A stretch of 64,000 nucleotides of DNA from Acetivibrio sp964564015 (GCA_964564015.1 CAZLZR010000018.1:1-64000), one strand, 5' to 3'. Counted from the stretch's first letter, positions 1-9,472 are shown. Numbers and translations: made by a program. The notes: a model not told the origin generated them from the letters alone.

Positions 1-193
1 AAATTAATTTGCAGTAATTGCTTGATTTTATAAGAATTTAAAATGCCGTACTACAGCTTACCACCTTTCAGAAGACAGCATAAAAAAAATAGTCCGCTCA
101 TTTAGAAATAAAGACGTAATGTTCGGATCATCTGAGCTTAGCTCATAATAAACTATATCGAGGTTTATAGATTTTTAATAAGGAGCCATAAAA

Positions 194-352
194 ATGAAAA
201 AGAAAAAAAGCAACATAGAATTAATGAAGGAAATCCGTGGCACATGGAAGCTAAATCCCGTAACTAGAGTACATGATAATGATATAAAGAAGAATATTAA
301 GAAAGAACGCCGGGAAGGAAAAAGCATGTGCAAATCTCATGAAGATATGTAA
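194..352 (+). CDS. small basic protein of unknown function (52 aa)
   Basis: A 52-residue reading frame with an AAGGAG ribosome binding site 8 bases before the ATG. The protein starts with a run of lysines and is highly charged (Lys/Arg/Glu rich), with no membrane segment. A central stretch reads KLNPVTRVHDNDIKKN. I do not recognise the family. The good ribosome binding site and the charged, non-random composition argue that it is a real gene. It stands alone on the plus strand, facing the zinc-ribbon gene across a long palindrome at 457-506. Confidence 0.55.
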   Translation: MKKKKSNIELMKEIRGTWKLNPVTRVHDNDIKKNIKKERREGKSMCKSHEDM

Positions 353-456
353 TCTCATTAGGGTGCATGTAATATATGCGAACAAAGTATTCAACCATCT
401 TATTATTGCATTACGTACATCACTTTTGCCTCTTTTATTTCACTCTAAAGAGGCAA

Positions 457-506
457 AAAGTTAAAGCTTCAATTAGAGGTTATTCTCTATTTGAAGCTTT
501 AACTTT
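457..506. terminator. long palindrome, bidirectional terminator-like
   Basis: About 22 bases (AAAGTTAAAGCTTCAATTAG...) are repeated inverted around a six-base loop, with only one or two mismatches. Read on the minus strand the hairpin ends in a short T run just after the stop of the zinc-ribbon gene, so it probably terminates that gene and the convergent small gene. Confidence 0.6.
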
Positions 507-512
507 AACATA

Positions 513-908
513 TCATTTATCGTTAGAATTGTTTCTGTTTTCCTTTTCCATCTCAATTTCCCTCATCTGTCTGATAAAATTCAATTGAGTTTCAGTCCGA
601 CATATTGTACCATTTTCAGTTATAAAACCATCCGATGATGCAAGTTGGCTTTCTGAGTCTTTTTGACTTTGAATTAGATCTATATAATCCAGAAACTCAG
701 AACTGTCTATTTCTTCACTGTTGTTACAAATGGGACAAACCAGAAGGTAATTTATTCTATATGGTATTATTGGGATTAGAAATAGTGTAAACCAGGTTGA
801 TAGCTTTTGTAACTGAAATGTTGATTCATTACCGCAGTTATTGCACTTGTCTCTCTTAACCGGTCCATAATTCTTTATCTTCCTGTGATCCAACCCAAAA
901 ACTCTCAT
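513..908 (-). CDS. zinc-ribbon membrane-associated protein (131 aa)
   Basis: Start chosen at the ATG at 908, 8 bases after AGGAGG; a longer frame begins upstream at 950 but lacks a ribosome binding site. Cys22-x2-Cys25 and Cys58-x2-Cys61 form a four-cysteine zinc ribbon. Between the pairs lies a hydrophobic segment with the motif WFTLFLIPIIPY. This pattern (CxxC, WFTLFxIPxxP, CPxC) is typical of the zinc_ribbon_15 family of small bacterial proteins of unknown role. The C-terminal half is polar and charged. Function unknown. Confidence 0.7.
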   Translation of the reverse strand: MRVFGLDHRKIKNYGPVKRDKCNNCGNESTFQLQKLSTWFTLFLIPIIPYRINYLLVCPICNNSEEIDSSEFLDYIDLIQSQKDSESQLASSDGFITENGTICRTETQLNFIRQMREIEMEKENRNNSNDK

Positions 909-1312
909 ATAAATACCTCCTAAACGTTTTAAATCAAAACAACAATCCACAATATATATTATAGTAATTTTCGAATTTAGTTCCGAAGTTTAATATGCAT
1001 AAAATGACAGAACCTTTTTCAGATTTCACGCCAATAAGAAAGTATATACTTCGCAATTAATAGTGAAATCAAGTGTAAGAATTCTTACCCAAGCGTATTT
1101 ACTACAAAACAGCTGGTAATACTTTTGAACAGAAAAACACGAAAGGCTGTATACCAATATTTTACTACATTTTTCACCCTATTACAAGTTAAAATTTGGG
1201 ATATTCAAGTAAGATATTGTTAAGATGTTTGATGCAGCGAAGTTTACTAATTTGATTGTAAACTTTCGCTGCAGCATGTGATTAACAACAGAAACACTTT
1301 TTGGCTATAACT
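909..1312. other. intergenic region, no gene seen
   Basis: AT-rich stretch between the zinc-ribbon gene and the end of the GH9 gene. Apart from the inverted repeat at 1234-1273, I see no coding frame with a ribosome binding site. Confidence 0.5.
1234..1273 (-). terminator. hairpin downstream of the GH9 cellulase
   Basis: GCAGCGAAGTTTAC pairs with GTAAACTTTCGCTGC (one bulge) around a ten-base loop, 40 bases after the cellulase stop codon. There is no clear U tract, so it could equally be a 3' stabilising hairpin. Confidence 0.45.
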
Positions 1313-4171
1313 TTATTTCGTCTCTACCGGAAACTTTCGCATCCCGAGAATATACATCTTCATATAAGCAAAATCCAAGGAGTCAAATTTACCATTTCCA
1401 TCTACGTCCGCAGCTTTTGAACCATTTTCATAAGGGAACTCTTTTATCATACCAAGCAAATACATTTTCATAACACCAAAGTCAATTGAATTTACAAGTC
1501 CATCTCCATTCACGTCTCCATATTTGTATTGCGATGGTGTGGGAGTTGGTGTAACAACTCCATCAGGTTCAACACCATAAACAAGTTCTGAATTGACATA
1601 TATTGTTATATTAGAATTCTCAACATATACATCCGCATCAGCATTAAACGAATGGTCATTCGACTGTGTATATGGCAATCCATCCTGGGTAATTCTGAAC
1701 TGAATTTCTCCACTGTCAGAACCCGGAGCAATAACACCGGCTCCATCTGCAAAACTTATTTCAAAGTAATTATCAGCGGTGCCAACCGGTTCTGAAATTT
1801 CTACAAAACTTCCTTCAACCTTATCTTTACCAATTTTAACGTAGTCAAATGTATACTCCTGTGCTGCATTAGAATCCTTTGTATACCAGTAACGAATCGA
1901 AAGTGCTGAAAGGTCTACAGCCTTTTTACCTGTGTTCATCACCTTTATAAGTCCTTTTACATCGCCGACACCATCAATACCGTCATCAGCATAACCATAC
2001 TGATACATTACTTTGACTGAAGGCTTTTCCTTAGGTGTAGGTGTGGCATTAGGATCAGGAGTTGCAGTTGGCGTAGAATTTCCTTTCGGAGGCTCTGATC
2101 CATAAACCAGTTCTCCTGAATTGTACACCGGTATATATGCAGCTTTCGCAAATTCTTCTGTAATATCCTTTCTGCTCCAATCATTGGTAGGATCCCAATG
2201 GTTTTTAAAACTCGAATCCTGTGCTCCAACCAGCGCGAATTGAATATCACGAGTACCATATACTTCATAATCCGACCAGTCAAACTCTACATAATATATT
2301 CCCGTATCATCCCACTTATGTGGACCACTGTATTTAATAGGCCCTCCATAGCTTGAATTGTTCTCATCATACATAATCTGCAATTCAACATCATCAGCGG
2401 TCTGTCCGGCATCAAGCATTTCATCTATATCAAAGAAATAACGTACTTTCATATCTCCCTCTCTGTGAGGAGGATGAACTGATTCATTATAGAGCTTAAT
2501 TGTTACTTGTGTCCTCTCTTTATTTTCCTGCTCGAGTTTCGCCTCTGTGTAATAAACATCAACAGGTGCTTCTTTAGGAGGGAAATTTTCAAGGGTCTTA
2601 TGATCCTGCCCAAAATACGTACAAAGCCCTGCCAATGCTCCTACAAATCCAGCATTGTAGTCTATGGCAACCTCGTTATATACATAATCCGTTGTAATAT
2701 CTTCATGGTAGTCATCAGCATCCGGTCCTCCTGCTAAAGCTCCCCACAAGGTATGACGATGCTCTGTTGGAATTTCCATACTATTTGTTTTTGAACCATG
2801 TGCCGCACGATGATGTGGATGTTTAACTGAATTTTCGGAATATCCGACTATATAGCACCTGTCTAAAGGGTTATTTCCCATTATATACTCCATCTGACCT
2901 TTTGCCCATTCGGAGAAATCTTCACGTCCGGTATACTTTCTATATACAAGACAACAAAGCTGTGCTGTAGCATTATATCTTGCAGAACCCCATGTATTAA
3001 CTACTTTATATCCGGCAGGTGATGGTTTCAAAAAGGCTGTATCACTTGGGTTTTCATGCTGTATACTTGACCAGTATTCATTATTCCATCTGAAAATATA
3101 CCAATCCCTGTCAGTATTAGTAATAGGTGCAAGTTTTGCAAAAACACCGCCCCACACAACATCCCATGAATGCACCCAAATATTTTGCCAGTGATTCTGT
3201 TCGTTAACAATAATTTTACCCATATACCCCGTATACTTACCGTCTTTAACAGAAATGATGTCTTCTATGTATTGCTGTTCACCTGTTGCAATATTTAACC
3301 AAACAGCTGCCCAAGCCATTTCATCATCATCATAGGCTGAACCGTAATAACCACCGGAATAACCTGTGCCTCTATATTTTTTACCAAACTCATAGAGCGC
3401 TTTTGCTGTTGTAAGACACCTTTGGGCATATTCCGGATCATCATCCTTAAAGTTTAGATAAGCTATTGTTAACGCTGCTGATACATCTCCACACTGGTCA
3501 GCAGCAGGATTTTCAGAAGTAGCAAAGAATGCAGGCCTAACTTGCTGCTGAAGTTCCGGTGGTCCCCAATAGGAATGGTCAACGTCTCCATTACCAACCT
3601 GATAACAGAAGGCAATTACATTTCCGTCTGCATCCATAAATGTAGACTTTAGAAAATAATCCGTAAACCATTTTAGTATATCGATCATATGATCTTCCAG
3701 GCCTTTATCAATAAAAGCCTGTCTGAATTCATAAAATCCCCATCCAAGGGTTGATGCAGTATATCCCTGAGGAAGACCAAATTTAACATGATCACCTGCG
3801 TCATGCATCCCTCCGCCTAAATCCAATGTTCCATTGTTGTCGGGATCTAGAAATTCCCGGTATTTATCAATAAACTCTTGTGACATGTTTGTACCGGGGC
3901 TTTCTTTTGTCTTCATAGGTATTAACGGCACAGCCTCATCTTCGAGATGACAATCACCTCTCCATTCAATTCTTCCACCTGTTATACCCCTGCCACACTT
4001 TTCTGCATCATAAAAATGCAACGCCATTTGAAGTGCTTTGGCAAAATTATATTCCGGCTCGGTTGATGCTGTTGTACCAGCTGAATAAGCCGGCGCAGTA
4101 AACATCGTGCAAAGAATACAAATCGCCATAAGTATGGCTTGTACTTTCCTCCTAGTTGGTATTTTCCTCAT
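1313..4171 (-). CDS. cellulosomal GH9 endoglucanase, GH9-CBM3c-CBM3b-dockerin (952 aa)
   Basis: Secreted processive-endoglucanase type enzyme acting on cellulose as part of the cellulosome. Order of parts: signal peptide (1-30, AYS-A cleavage); GH9 catalytic domain (about 40-525) with the DAGDHVKF motif (Asp124/Asp127) and the C-terminal acid Glu500 in YNEVAIDYNAGF, plus the HPHHR substrate histidines; CBM3c fused directly behind it (about 535-700, the 'theme B' GH9 layout); a Pro/Thr linker; a second CBM3 (about 726-870); a short PT linker; and a type I dockerin (about 887-947) with two calcium-binding repeats, DVNGDGLVNSIDF and DVDGNGKFDSLDF. A roughly 35-residue insertion separates WRGDC from the DAGD motif. 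The start is supported by GGGGAGG 8 bases upstream. The gene is monocistronic and ends at a hairpin. Confidence 0.95.
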   Translation of the reverse strand: MRKIPTRRKVQAILMAICILCTMFTAPAYSAGTTASTEPEYNFAKALQMALHFYDAEKCGRGITGGRIEWRGDCHLEDEAVPLIPMKTKESPGTNMSQEFIDKYREFLDPDNNGTLDLGGGMHDAGDHVKFGLPQGYTASTLGWGFYEFRQAFIDKGLEDHMIDILKWFTDYFLKSTFMDADGNVIAFCYQVGNGDVDHSYWGPPELQQQVRPAFFATSENPAADQCGDVSAALTIAYLNFKDDDPEYAQRCLTTAKALYEFGKKYRGTGYSGGYYGSAYDDDEMAWAAVWLNIATGEQQYIEDIISVKDGKYTGYMGKIIVNEQNHWQNIWVHSWDVVWGGVFAKLAPITNTDRDWYIFRWNNEYWSSIQHENPSDTAFLKPSPAGYKVVNTWGSARYNATAQLCCLVYRKYTGREDFSEWAKGQMEYIMGNNPLDRCYIVGYSENSVKHPHHRAAHGSKTNSMEIPTEHRHTLWGALAGGPDADDYHEDITTDYVYNEVAIDYNAGFVGALAGLCTYFGQDHKTLENFPPKEAPVDVYYTEAKLEQENKERTQVTIKLYNESVHPPHREGDMKVRYFFDIDEMLDAGQTADDVELQIMYDENNSSYGGPIKYSGPHKWDDTGIYYVEFDWSDYEVYGTRDIQFALVGAQDSSFKNHWDPTNDWSRKDITEEFAKAAYIPVYNSGELVYGSEPPKGNSTPTATPDPNATPTPKEKPSVKVMYQYGYADDGIDGVGDVKGLIKVMNTGKKAVDLSALSIRYWYTKDSNAAQEYTFDYVKIGKDKVEGSFVEISEPVGTADNYFEISFADGAGVIAPGSDSGEIQFRITQDGLPYTQSNDHSFNADADVYVENSNITIYVNSELVYGVEPDGVVTPTPTPSQYKYGDVNGDGLVNSIDFGVMKMYLLGMIKEFPYENGSKAADVDGNGKFDSLDFAYMKMYILGMRKFPVETK

Positions 4172-4252
4172 TAATATACCTCCCCTTAAATGTTTATATA
4201 ATTTAAAAATTTATACTTTCCGCCTTATAATTATTATATATTACAATACAGA

Positions 4253-4280
4253 CATTCGACTATATTCGTTTTTTTCGGTA
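4253..4280 (-). promoter_or_regulatory. possible sigma-I-type promoter of the dockerin GH9 gene
   Basis: Upstream of the cellulase, the minus strand reads ACCGAAAAAAACG followed by TCGAA. This resembles the C-plus-A-tract -35 and CGAA -10 elements described for sigma-I promoters of cellulosome genes. Only a resemblance by eye; AT-rich DNA gives such matches by chance. Confidence 0.2.
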
Positions 4281-4387
4281 CATCATCAACTTTTGCGAAG
4301 TATTTGCAAATATAAAATTCATGCAATACCGGATGATATAGTGTTATAATAAATGGTATACGACTAACACCCTTGAAGGAGAATATT

Positions 4388-5311
4388 ATGCTTAAAGAGA
4401 AAATTATAAACAAAAAACCAGGTATTATTACATATGGATTAACACCTCCTAAGGCAGTCAATTCACAGGAAAAAATTAAAGAGATATCAGAGAAGCAGAT
4501 TGAAAGGATAAAAGGCCTTGATATAGATGGTTTAGTCATATATGATATACAAGACGAAAAGGACAGAATTGAAGATGACAGACCATTTCCTTTTATAGAA
4601 ACTATTGATCCGCTGGTGTATAGTAAGGAATATTTACAGGACTTACAGATTCCAAAAATAATTTACAGATGTGTAGGTAAATACACCTCCGGCGAATTCA
4701 GAAAACTTATCGGAGCAACCACAGGACAGGATATTTTTTCTGTTTTTGTAGGCGCAGCATCTAGAAATCAAAAGGTTCCGCTAAGGTTATCTGAAGCATA
4801 TGAAATCTGCAAGAATGACAACCCCAACCTTATTTTAGGCGGAGTTACCATACCTGAAAGGCACATGAAGAATGGAGAAGAACATTTAAGAATAATAAAT
4901 AAACTTGAAAACGGCTGCAAATATTTCATTTCCCAATGTTTATATAATGTAGAAGCAGCAAAAAATTTTTTGTCGGATTATTACTATTACTGCAAAAACA
5001 ATCAAATAGAAATGGTGCCTATTTTATTTACTCTCACTCCGTGCGGCTCTCTAAAGACACTTGAATTCATGAAATGGCTGGGGATCAGTATTCCCAGATG
5101 GCTTGAAAATGATTTAATGAATTCTGAGGATATATTAAATAAATCCATTGCAACATCAAAGGCCATTTTTAGTGAATTATTTGACTTTTCAATGGAAAAG
5201 GGAATTCCAATTGGGTGTAACATAGAAAGCGTTTCTGTAAGAAAGGTGGAAATAGAAGCTTCAATACGTCTGGTAAATGACATTAAATCCATAATTTCAG
5301 CTAAAGTCTGA
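4388..5311 (+). CDS. methylenetetrahydrofolate reductase (MetF) family protein (307 aa)
   Basis: Start at the ATG at 4388, behind AAGGAG; a TTG at 4373 is in frame but lies before the ribosome binding site. The fold pattern fits the MetF (beta/alpha)8 flavin-binding family: ITYGLTPPK near the N-terminus, ILGGVTIPERH in the middle and YFISQCLYNVEAAKNFL (the FxTQxxF-like strand). MetF reduces 5,10-methylene-THF to 5-methyl-THF, for methionine synthesis or the acetyl-CoA pathway. The sequence is diverged, and no metH, metV or folD neighbours are present, so another one-carbon or flavin role is possible. A TATAAT box lies at 4345-4350. Transcribed divergently from the GH9 gene. Confidence 0.65.
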   Translation: MLKEKIINKKPGIITYGLTPPKAVNSQEKIKEISEKQIERIKGLDIDGLVIYDIQDEKDRIEDDRPFPFIETIDPLVYSKEYLQDLQIPKIIYRCVGKYTSGEFRKLIGATTGQDIFSVFVGAASRNQKVPLRLSEAYEICKNDNPNLILGGVTIPERHMKNGEEHLRIINKLENGCKYFISQCLYNVEAAKNFLSDYYYYCKNNQIEMVPILFTLTPCGSLKTLEFMKWLGISIPRWLENDLMNSEDILNKSIATSKAIFSELFDFSMEKGIPIGCNIESVSVRKVEIEASIRLVNDIKSIISAKV

Positions 5312-5370
5312 TATGGCGGCTTGTGTTCCCCAAACGTCCTTAGGGTTCGAGTGCATTTAATAAATATCAA

Positions 5371-5409
5371 AAAATAATCCGGAAGCTTAAGTTTCCGGAT
5401 TATTTTTTT
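5371..5409. terminator. bidirectional rho-independent terminator
   Basis: AATAATCCGGAA and TTCCGGATTATT form a perfect stem flanked by A and T runs on its two sides. It lies between the convergent MetF-like gene and the 420-residue gene and serves both. Confidence 0.85.
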
Positions 5410-5436
5410 AGTTAAATAATATACGACCTTATAAAA

Positions 5437-6699
5437 TTAATCCTTATAAATATAACTCAAAGGTGCCATTAAAACCATCGGAATCGATTGAAGATTCTCC
5501 GGATTGTTTCCGCTGCTTACTGCTTGCTGCAGTGATTTAAATTCCTCTGACAAAAACAATACCTTCTGAATTTTTTCTTTGTCCTCATTCGTCTGCAAGC
5601 TCTGTATTACAGCATCAACTCCAACTACATAAGCCTCATAATCATATAATTTTCTGAAGATTCTTCTATCATCAGGTAATACCAATACAACCGTGTCTGT
5701 GTATTTTGGTCCTCTTAACAACATTCGGCAATATATAGCCGGGATAAACCAGAAAAATTCCCAGGCAAGATTTATATCTTTTGTAAACTCTGCAATTTTA
5801 TTAACCAATCCTTCAACGCTGTCTTCCGGTCTGAAGTTTTCAAATACACTAATTGCATACTCTGCACAACTTTTCATGAATTTATCATTTTCAATATCCT
5901 TTTCTCTATTCTCATTCCAGGATTTATCCGACTGACGTATGATAATATACTGCATTTGCGCCATATAAGATTTGTTTTCCGGCCAATCTTTCACATAATC
6001 CCCTAATATTCTTTCTGCTTCATAAAAAGGTTTATTATTTAAAAGACACTGAAACATTAATTTTCCGCTTAACTGCTTGGATAGAAAAACCTTTATCCAA
6101 TAATATCTTTTATTCTTTAACAGCTTTTTGATTTCGTCCTTTAAGAGATTGAAAATACGATTATTGTCCGTATCTCCCGAATCAGCAAAACCTTGTGACT
6201 GTAAAGAACCAACATTTACATTCCATTGCCTTACATCACCTTTAAAATTAGTTTCAATATCCAGATCTGGAGTATGTTTATTCTGCAAAGATTCATAAAC
6301 AGTCTTAAATACAGTATTCAAAAAGGCATCCAAACAATTGCCTATGGCTTCTTCAACATCATTTCCTTTTCCAACTCCGGCAAGAGATTCATATATTCCT
6401 TCTTCACCTAATTCATTATTGGAAATATGAAAATTTATATGAATTACGATACCATTTTCCTGTTGAGTTTTGCCTGCTATTAAAGTCCTGATAGATGTAT
6501 CGTTTTCCGGTATTAGAACCATTTCATTGTTGCTTTCCACCTTTAAATTCATATCTGAGAGCTTTTCCTTCAATATTTCTAAAACCAACTCATTCTCATC
6601 AGTTTTTTTTGCCTCCGCTTTTTGCTCCTCTGTCTTCAAAACCTCTTTTTCTTCTTCCCGTTCTTTTTTTGAACCAAACAATTTATCAATAAAGCCCAT
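5437..6699 (-). CDS. uncharacterised cytoplasmic protein (420 aa)
   Basis: Start chosen at the ATG at 6699 (MGFIDKLFGSKK), preceded by GAGGAAGAGGAG; the open frame extends to 6735 without a better signal. The N-terminus (about 8-45) is very rich in Lys and Glu and probably a charged helix or coiled coil. A folded alpha/beta region follows (about 50-200), with the pattern GIVIHINFHISNNELGEEGI. The C-terminal half (about 215-400) looks helical. There is no signal peptide or membrane segment. I cannot assign a family. Such 'FIDKLFGxKK' N-termini occur on many unrelated clostridial proteins and are not diagnostic. Confidence 0.65.
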   Translation of the reverse strand: MGFIDKLFGSKKEREEEKEVLKTEEQKAEAKKTDENELVLEILKEKLSDMNLKVESNNEMVLIPENDTSIRTLIAGKTQQENGIVIHINFHISNNELGEEGIYESLAGVGKGNDVEEAIGNCLDAFLNTVFKTVYESLQNKHTPDLDIETNFKGDVRQWNVNVGSLQSQGFADSGDTDNNRIFNLLKDEIKKLLKNKRYYWIKVFLSKQLSGKLMFQCLLNNKPFYEAERILGDYVKDWPENKSYMAQMQYIIIRQSDKSWNENREKDIENDKFMKSCAEYAISVFENFRPEDSVEGLVNKIAEFTKDINLAWEFFWFIPAIYCRMLLRGPKYTDTVVLVLPDDRRIFRKLYDYEAYVVGVDAVIQSLQTNEDKEKIQKVLFLSEEFKSLQQAVSSGNNPENLQSIPMVLMAPLSYIYKD

Positions 6700-6910
6700 A
6701 TCTAAATCTCCTCTTCCTCCAGGATATTGGTACATGCCTGATATTTTTTTCTAATGCTTGTCATAGGAAGATTGTATCATATATTTGCGGGATATTGAAG
6801 AACTATTTATCCAGACTGTCTAAGGTCACTTACGGGATAAATCCCAAAAAGTCTCTTATTTCACTATGCATGCAATAGGCATATGGGATTGAGAGTTTAT
6901 AAATTACTGA

Positions 6911-6950
6911 AAAACAAAAAAGCCCGAAACCCTATCGTTTCAGACTTTGA
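6911..6950 (-). terminator. rho-independent terminator of tRNA-Thr
   Basis: On the minus strand AAGTCTGAAAC, a six-base loop and GTTTCGGGCTT are followed by a run of six T, directly behind the tRNA CCA end. Confidence 0.85.
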
Positions 6951-6952
6951 CT

Positions 6953-7027
6953 TGGAGCCACTGGTGGGAATCGGACCCACGGCCTATTCATTACGAGTGA
7001 ATTGCTCTACCCCTGAGCCACAGTGGC
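6953..7027 (-). tRNA. tRNA-Thr (anticodon CGU)
   Basis: The minus strand folds into a full cloverleaf: acceptor stem GCCACTG/CAGTGGC, D arm GGCTCAGGGGTAGAGC, anticodon stem ATTCA/TGAAT with loop CTCGTAA (anticodon CGT, reading ACG), T arm GTGGGTCCGATTCCCAC, discriminator T and an encoded CCA. It stands alone, with its own terminator. Confidence 0.95.
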
Positions 7028-7031
7028 AAAA

Positions 7032-7061
7032 ATTATAGTAAATACGACCTCACAAAGCCAA
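7032..7061 (-). promoter_or_regulatory. sigma-A promoter of tRNA-Thr
   Basis: TTGGCT, an 18-base spacer and TATAAT on the minus strand, just upstream of the tRNA. The -10 lies only four bases from the mature 5' end, closer than usual, so the real start site may use another -10. Confidence 0.4.
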
Positions 7062-7233
7062 GTATCACTACATTTGAGGTTTGTAACTATAATTTTACAT
7101 CATACATCTAATGCAATCAATACATTACATTTTATCACACTTTCTTATAGAATATCAAGTTCGTTGCAACAACATTATCACTTATTTAGCATACAATCCA
7201 TTGTTAGATACCGGAAACCCCAACTGAAAAATT

Positions 7234-7569
7234 CTATATATATTCATCAATCATTTTTAATCCTGTCGGAATTTGTGGATATGCTTTTTGTCGGTCAAAA
7301 TCATTAGTAATATCTTTTAAGTTAAATCCAGCGATTCCATCACCAACTTGTCTTTCATACTCAAAAACTTTTTTATCGTTTATAGTAATGAAAACACCAT
7401 ATTCATTTAATTCTTCGTCTTCCATGAAACATATCAATAACAGATTATGCAAACCAAAACCTTTATTAATCAGTATATTCCTAAGTTCATCCCAATCAGT
7501 ATCATTTCTTACACACTCTGTTAAGTCCTTTGCATCTTCAATAAAGCTTTTTTCACGTTCTGTGAACAT
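7234..7569 (-). CDS. uncharacterised small protein (111 aa)
   Basis: Start at the ATG at 7569 (MFTEREKSFIED), 8 bases behind TTGGAGG; the open frame runs 15 bases further up but through the ribosome binding site. The protein is acidic and soluble, with a helical N-terminus and a beta segment (YGVFITINDKKVFEYERQVGDG). I do not recognise the family. It is single, with the tRNA gene downstream and an empty 310-base gap upstream. Confidence 0.6.
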   Translation of the reverse strand: MFTEREKSFIEDAKDLTECVRNDTDWDELRNILINKGFGLHNLLLICFMEDEELNEYGVFITINDKKVFEYERQVGDGIAGFNLKDITNDFDRQKAYPQIPTGLKMIDEYI

Positions 7570-7879
7570 GTTTTCAACCTCCAAAATTATTCTTTTAATG
7601 GCGTTACCATATCAACTGGTGGAGCAGGAATTTTATATTGGAGGAAGTTGCAATCATACCTATCCTATCCATATTAACCCCCCATCTTAATATAATAATT
7701 CCGTCTTTACCCAAGTATAGCAAAATATATCTATATTTAAAACAAAAACATTAATAAACCACAGCCGATGCATCATTTTCTCCACAGGATCCACGCTAAA
7801 TTAACGAATGCAAACGTATTTTAAACACTTAATACTTATGATATAATATACTAAAAGATTCATAAAAAAGGAGAATCAC
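7570..7879. other. intergenic region between divergent genes
   Basis: Holds the promoters of the divergent 111-residue and HExxH genes. A TATAAT-like box is seen near 7850. Nothing else was recognised. Confidence 0.4.
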
Positions 7880-9424
7880 ATGAGCTATGATTTAAATCTT
7901 GTCCCCTGTGACGAAACTATTGAAAACGATACAGCCAAAGAAAAAATCATTAAATCAATAGGAGATTTTATAGATAAACTTATATTATTGGAAAAAAATC
8001 TCGATTATACTGTCGGAAATGATCTCCTTGACCCTAAAACTCTTAACATTGTAAATATATCCAATATCGACGAACTCAATTCCGTAGCAAATAAAATTGC
8101 GAGTTTTATAAACTTACGCCATAATATAAGTGTAAATGTAGAAATTTTTTCCGGCAATATTGGTGGAAGCATTTGCCCCACATATGAGCAAGATATAACC
8201 ATTAATATTAATAAAAGTACTTTAATGTTACCTGATTCAGCTTTATGTGTTTTAGCTCACGAATTAACTCATCAGTACCTTTTTATGCATGGAATTGACT
8301 TGACCTACCAGTCAGTATTGGATAATGAGCTATTAACAGATATTGCAGCCATTTATCTCGGGCTTGGAAATCTCATACTTAATGGACATAGGACCCAAAA
8401 GAAGGAGACTATAAACAAGCAAGAGATAACTCGCAAGTTAAAATTAGGCTATGTAAATACTCATTATCTTGGTTTTGTATATAAAACAATATGTAGTATG
8501 CGAAAAATACCTGAAGATGTTTATAATACACAACTATCCTCACAAAGCAAGATATACATTGCTCAGGCCATGAATCATAATGAATTCTCACCTTATTTGA
8601 AACAAGACTTTTTTGATCCCGATACCAAAGCAAAAACTCTTGAATACATGGTAGAAGTTTTTAATAGTATTCAGGTGTTATTAAATGATATAGATAAACA
8701 TTTATCATATTTTGATATGCTGACGGCAAAGAAAATTGAAAAATTCTTGAAAGCCTCACACCAAAAGCTTTATGAATACTATAAATTTATTTCCTACTCC
8801 ATGCCTGACGAATATTTAAATGAACGTATAAATTTTCTAAACAACATGAAGGCTTATCAAATGCTTGATGAAATGTTGGTCTGTTTGGATACTACGTATA
8901 ATTCTGCAAAATCAATATTCGATCATCTTGCGAATAAAGTTCTGCCACAAGCCTCATCATCCGGCTCGAATATCGATTCCAATATCGATTCGAATTTGTG
9001 TACTGTAATTTGTAGAAATGATGGAACTAAAATCCCACAAGCTGTCGGAAACCAGCTGTTTACTGTTAAATGTCCCAAGTGCGGGTATCAGTTTATGGCA
9101 AGTACCGATTCTGTTTTACATTATGGTGAAGTAAAGGACTTTGTTTCTCTTTATAATAAGCATTTTGTTCGCGCTGAACCCACAAGTAAAATAATAGAGG
9201 ATCAAGGACTTATCAAACCCATTTTTATATTCCTGAAATCCAATGTATATCTATCAACTGCCTTGATTTTTATATTGATAGGAATAATAGTCTTAAAAAC
9301 AACACACGTTTATTTTTCCCTATTTTTTTTCGCCCTTGCTCTTGTTTTTATTCTTGTCCAGGTATTTGATCTTGGGGGTATAAATTTGCCTGCACATATA
9401 AGACCTCGTAACCATCGTTTTTAA
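7880..9424 (+). CDS. membrane-anchored HExxH metallopeptidase-like protein with zinc ribbon (514 aa)
   Basis: GGAG ribosome binding site 8 bases before the ATG. Residues 127-131 read HELTH, the zinc-peptidase signature. Glu150 in DNELLTDIAAIYLGLG follows at a spacing that fits a gluzincin-type third ligand (Asp154 is four residues further). The middle (about 190-350) is mainly helical. After a Ser/Asn linker with SNIDSNIDSN, residues about 374-415 contain a CPKCGYQF knuckle, probably a zinc ribbon. Two hydrophobic segments near the C-terminus (about 450-490) anchor the protein, leaving the peptidase domain presumably cytoplasmic, since there is no signal peptide. Substrate unknown; no family was assigned beyond the motif. 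The gene is alone between two minus-strand units. Confidence 0.75.
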   Translation: MSYDLNLVPCDETIENDTAKEKIIKSIGDFIDKLILLEKNLDYTVGNDLLDPKTLNIVNISNIDELNSVANKIASFINLRHNISVNVEIFSGNIGGSICPTYEQDITININKSTLMLPDSALCVLAHELTHQYLFMHGIDLTYQSVLDNELLTDIAAIYLGLGNLILNGHRTQKKETINKQEITRKLKLGYVNTHYLGFVYKTICSMRKIPEDVYNTQLSSQSKIYIAQAMNHNEFSPYLKQDFFDPDTKAKTLEYMVEVFNSIQVLLNDIDKHLSYFDMLTAKKIEKFLKASHQKLYEYYKFISYSMPDEYLNERINFLNNMKAYQMLDEMLVCLDTTYNSAKSIFDHLANKVLPQASSSGSNIDSNIDSNLCTVICRNDGTKIPQAVGNQLFTVKCPKCGYQFMASTDSVLHYGEVKDFVSLYNKHFVRAEPTSKIIEDQGLIKPIFIFLKSNVYLSTALIFILIGIIVLKTTHVYFSLFFFALALVFILVQVFDLGGINLPAHIRPRNHRF

Positions 9425-9472
9425 TAATCCGGTGGTTCAGTTATGCCGCACTACCATGCCCACTTAAACCCG

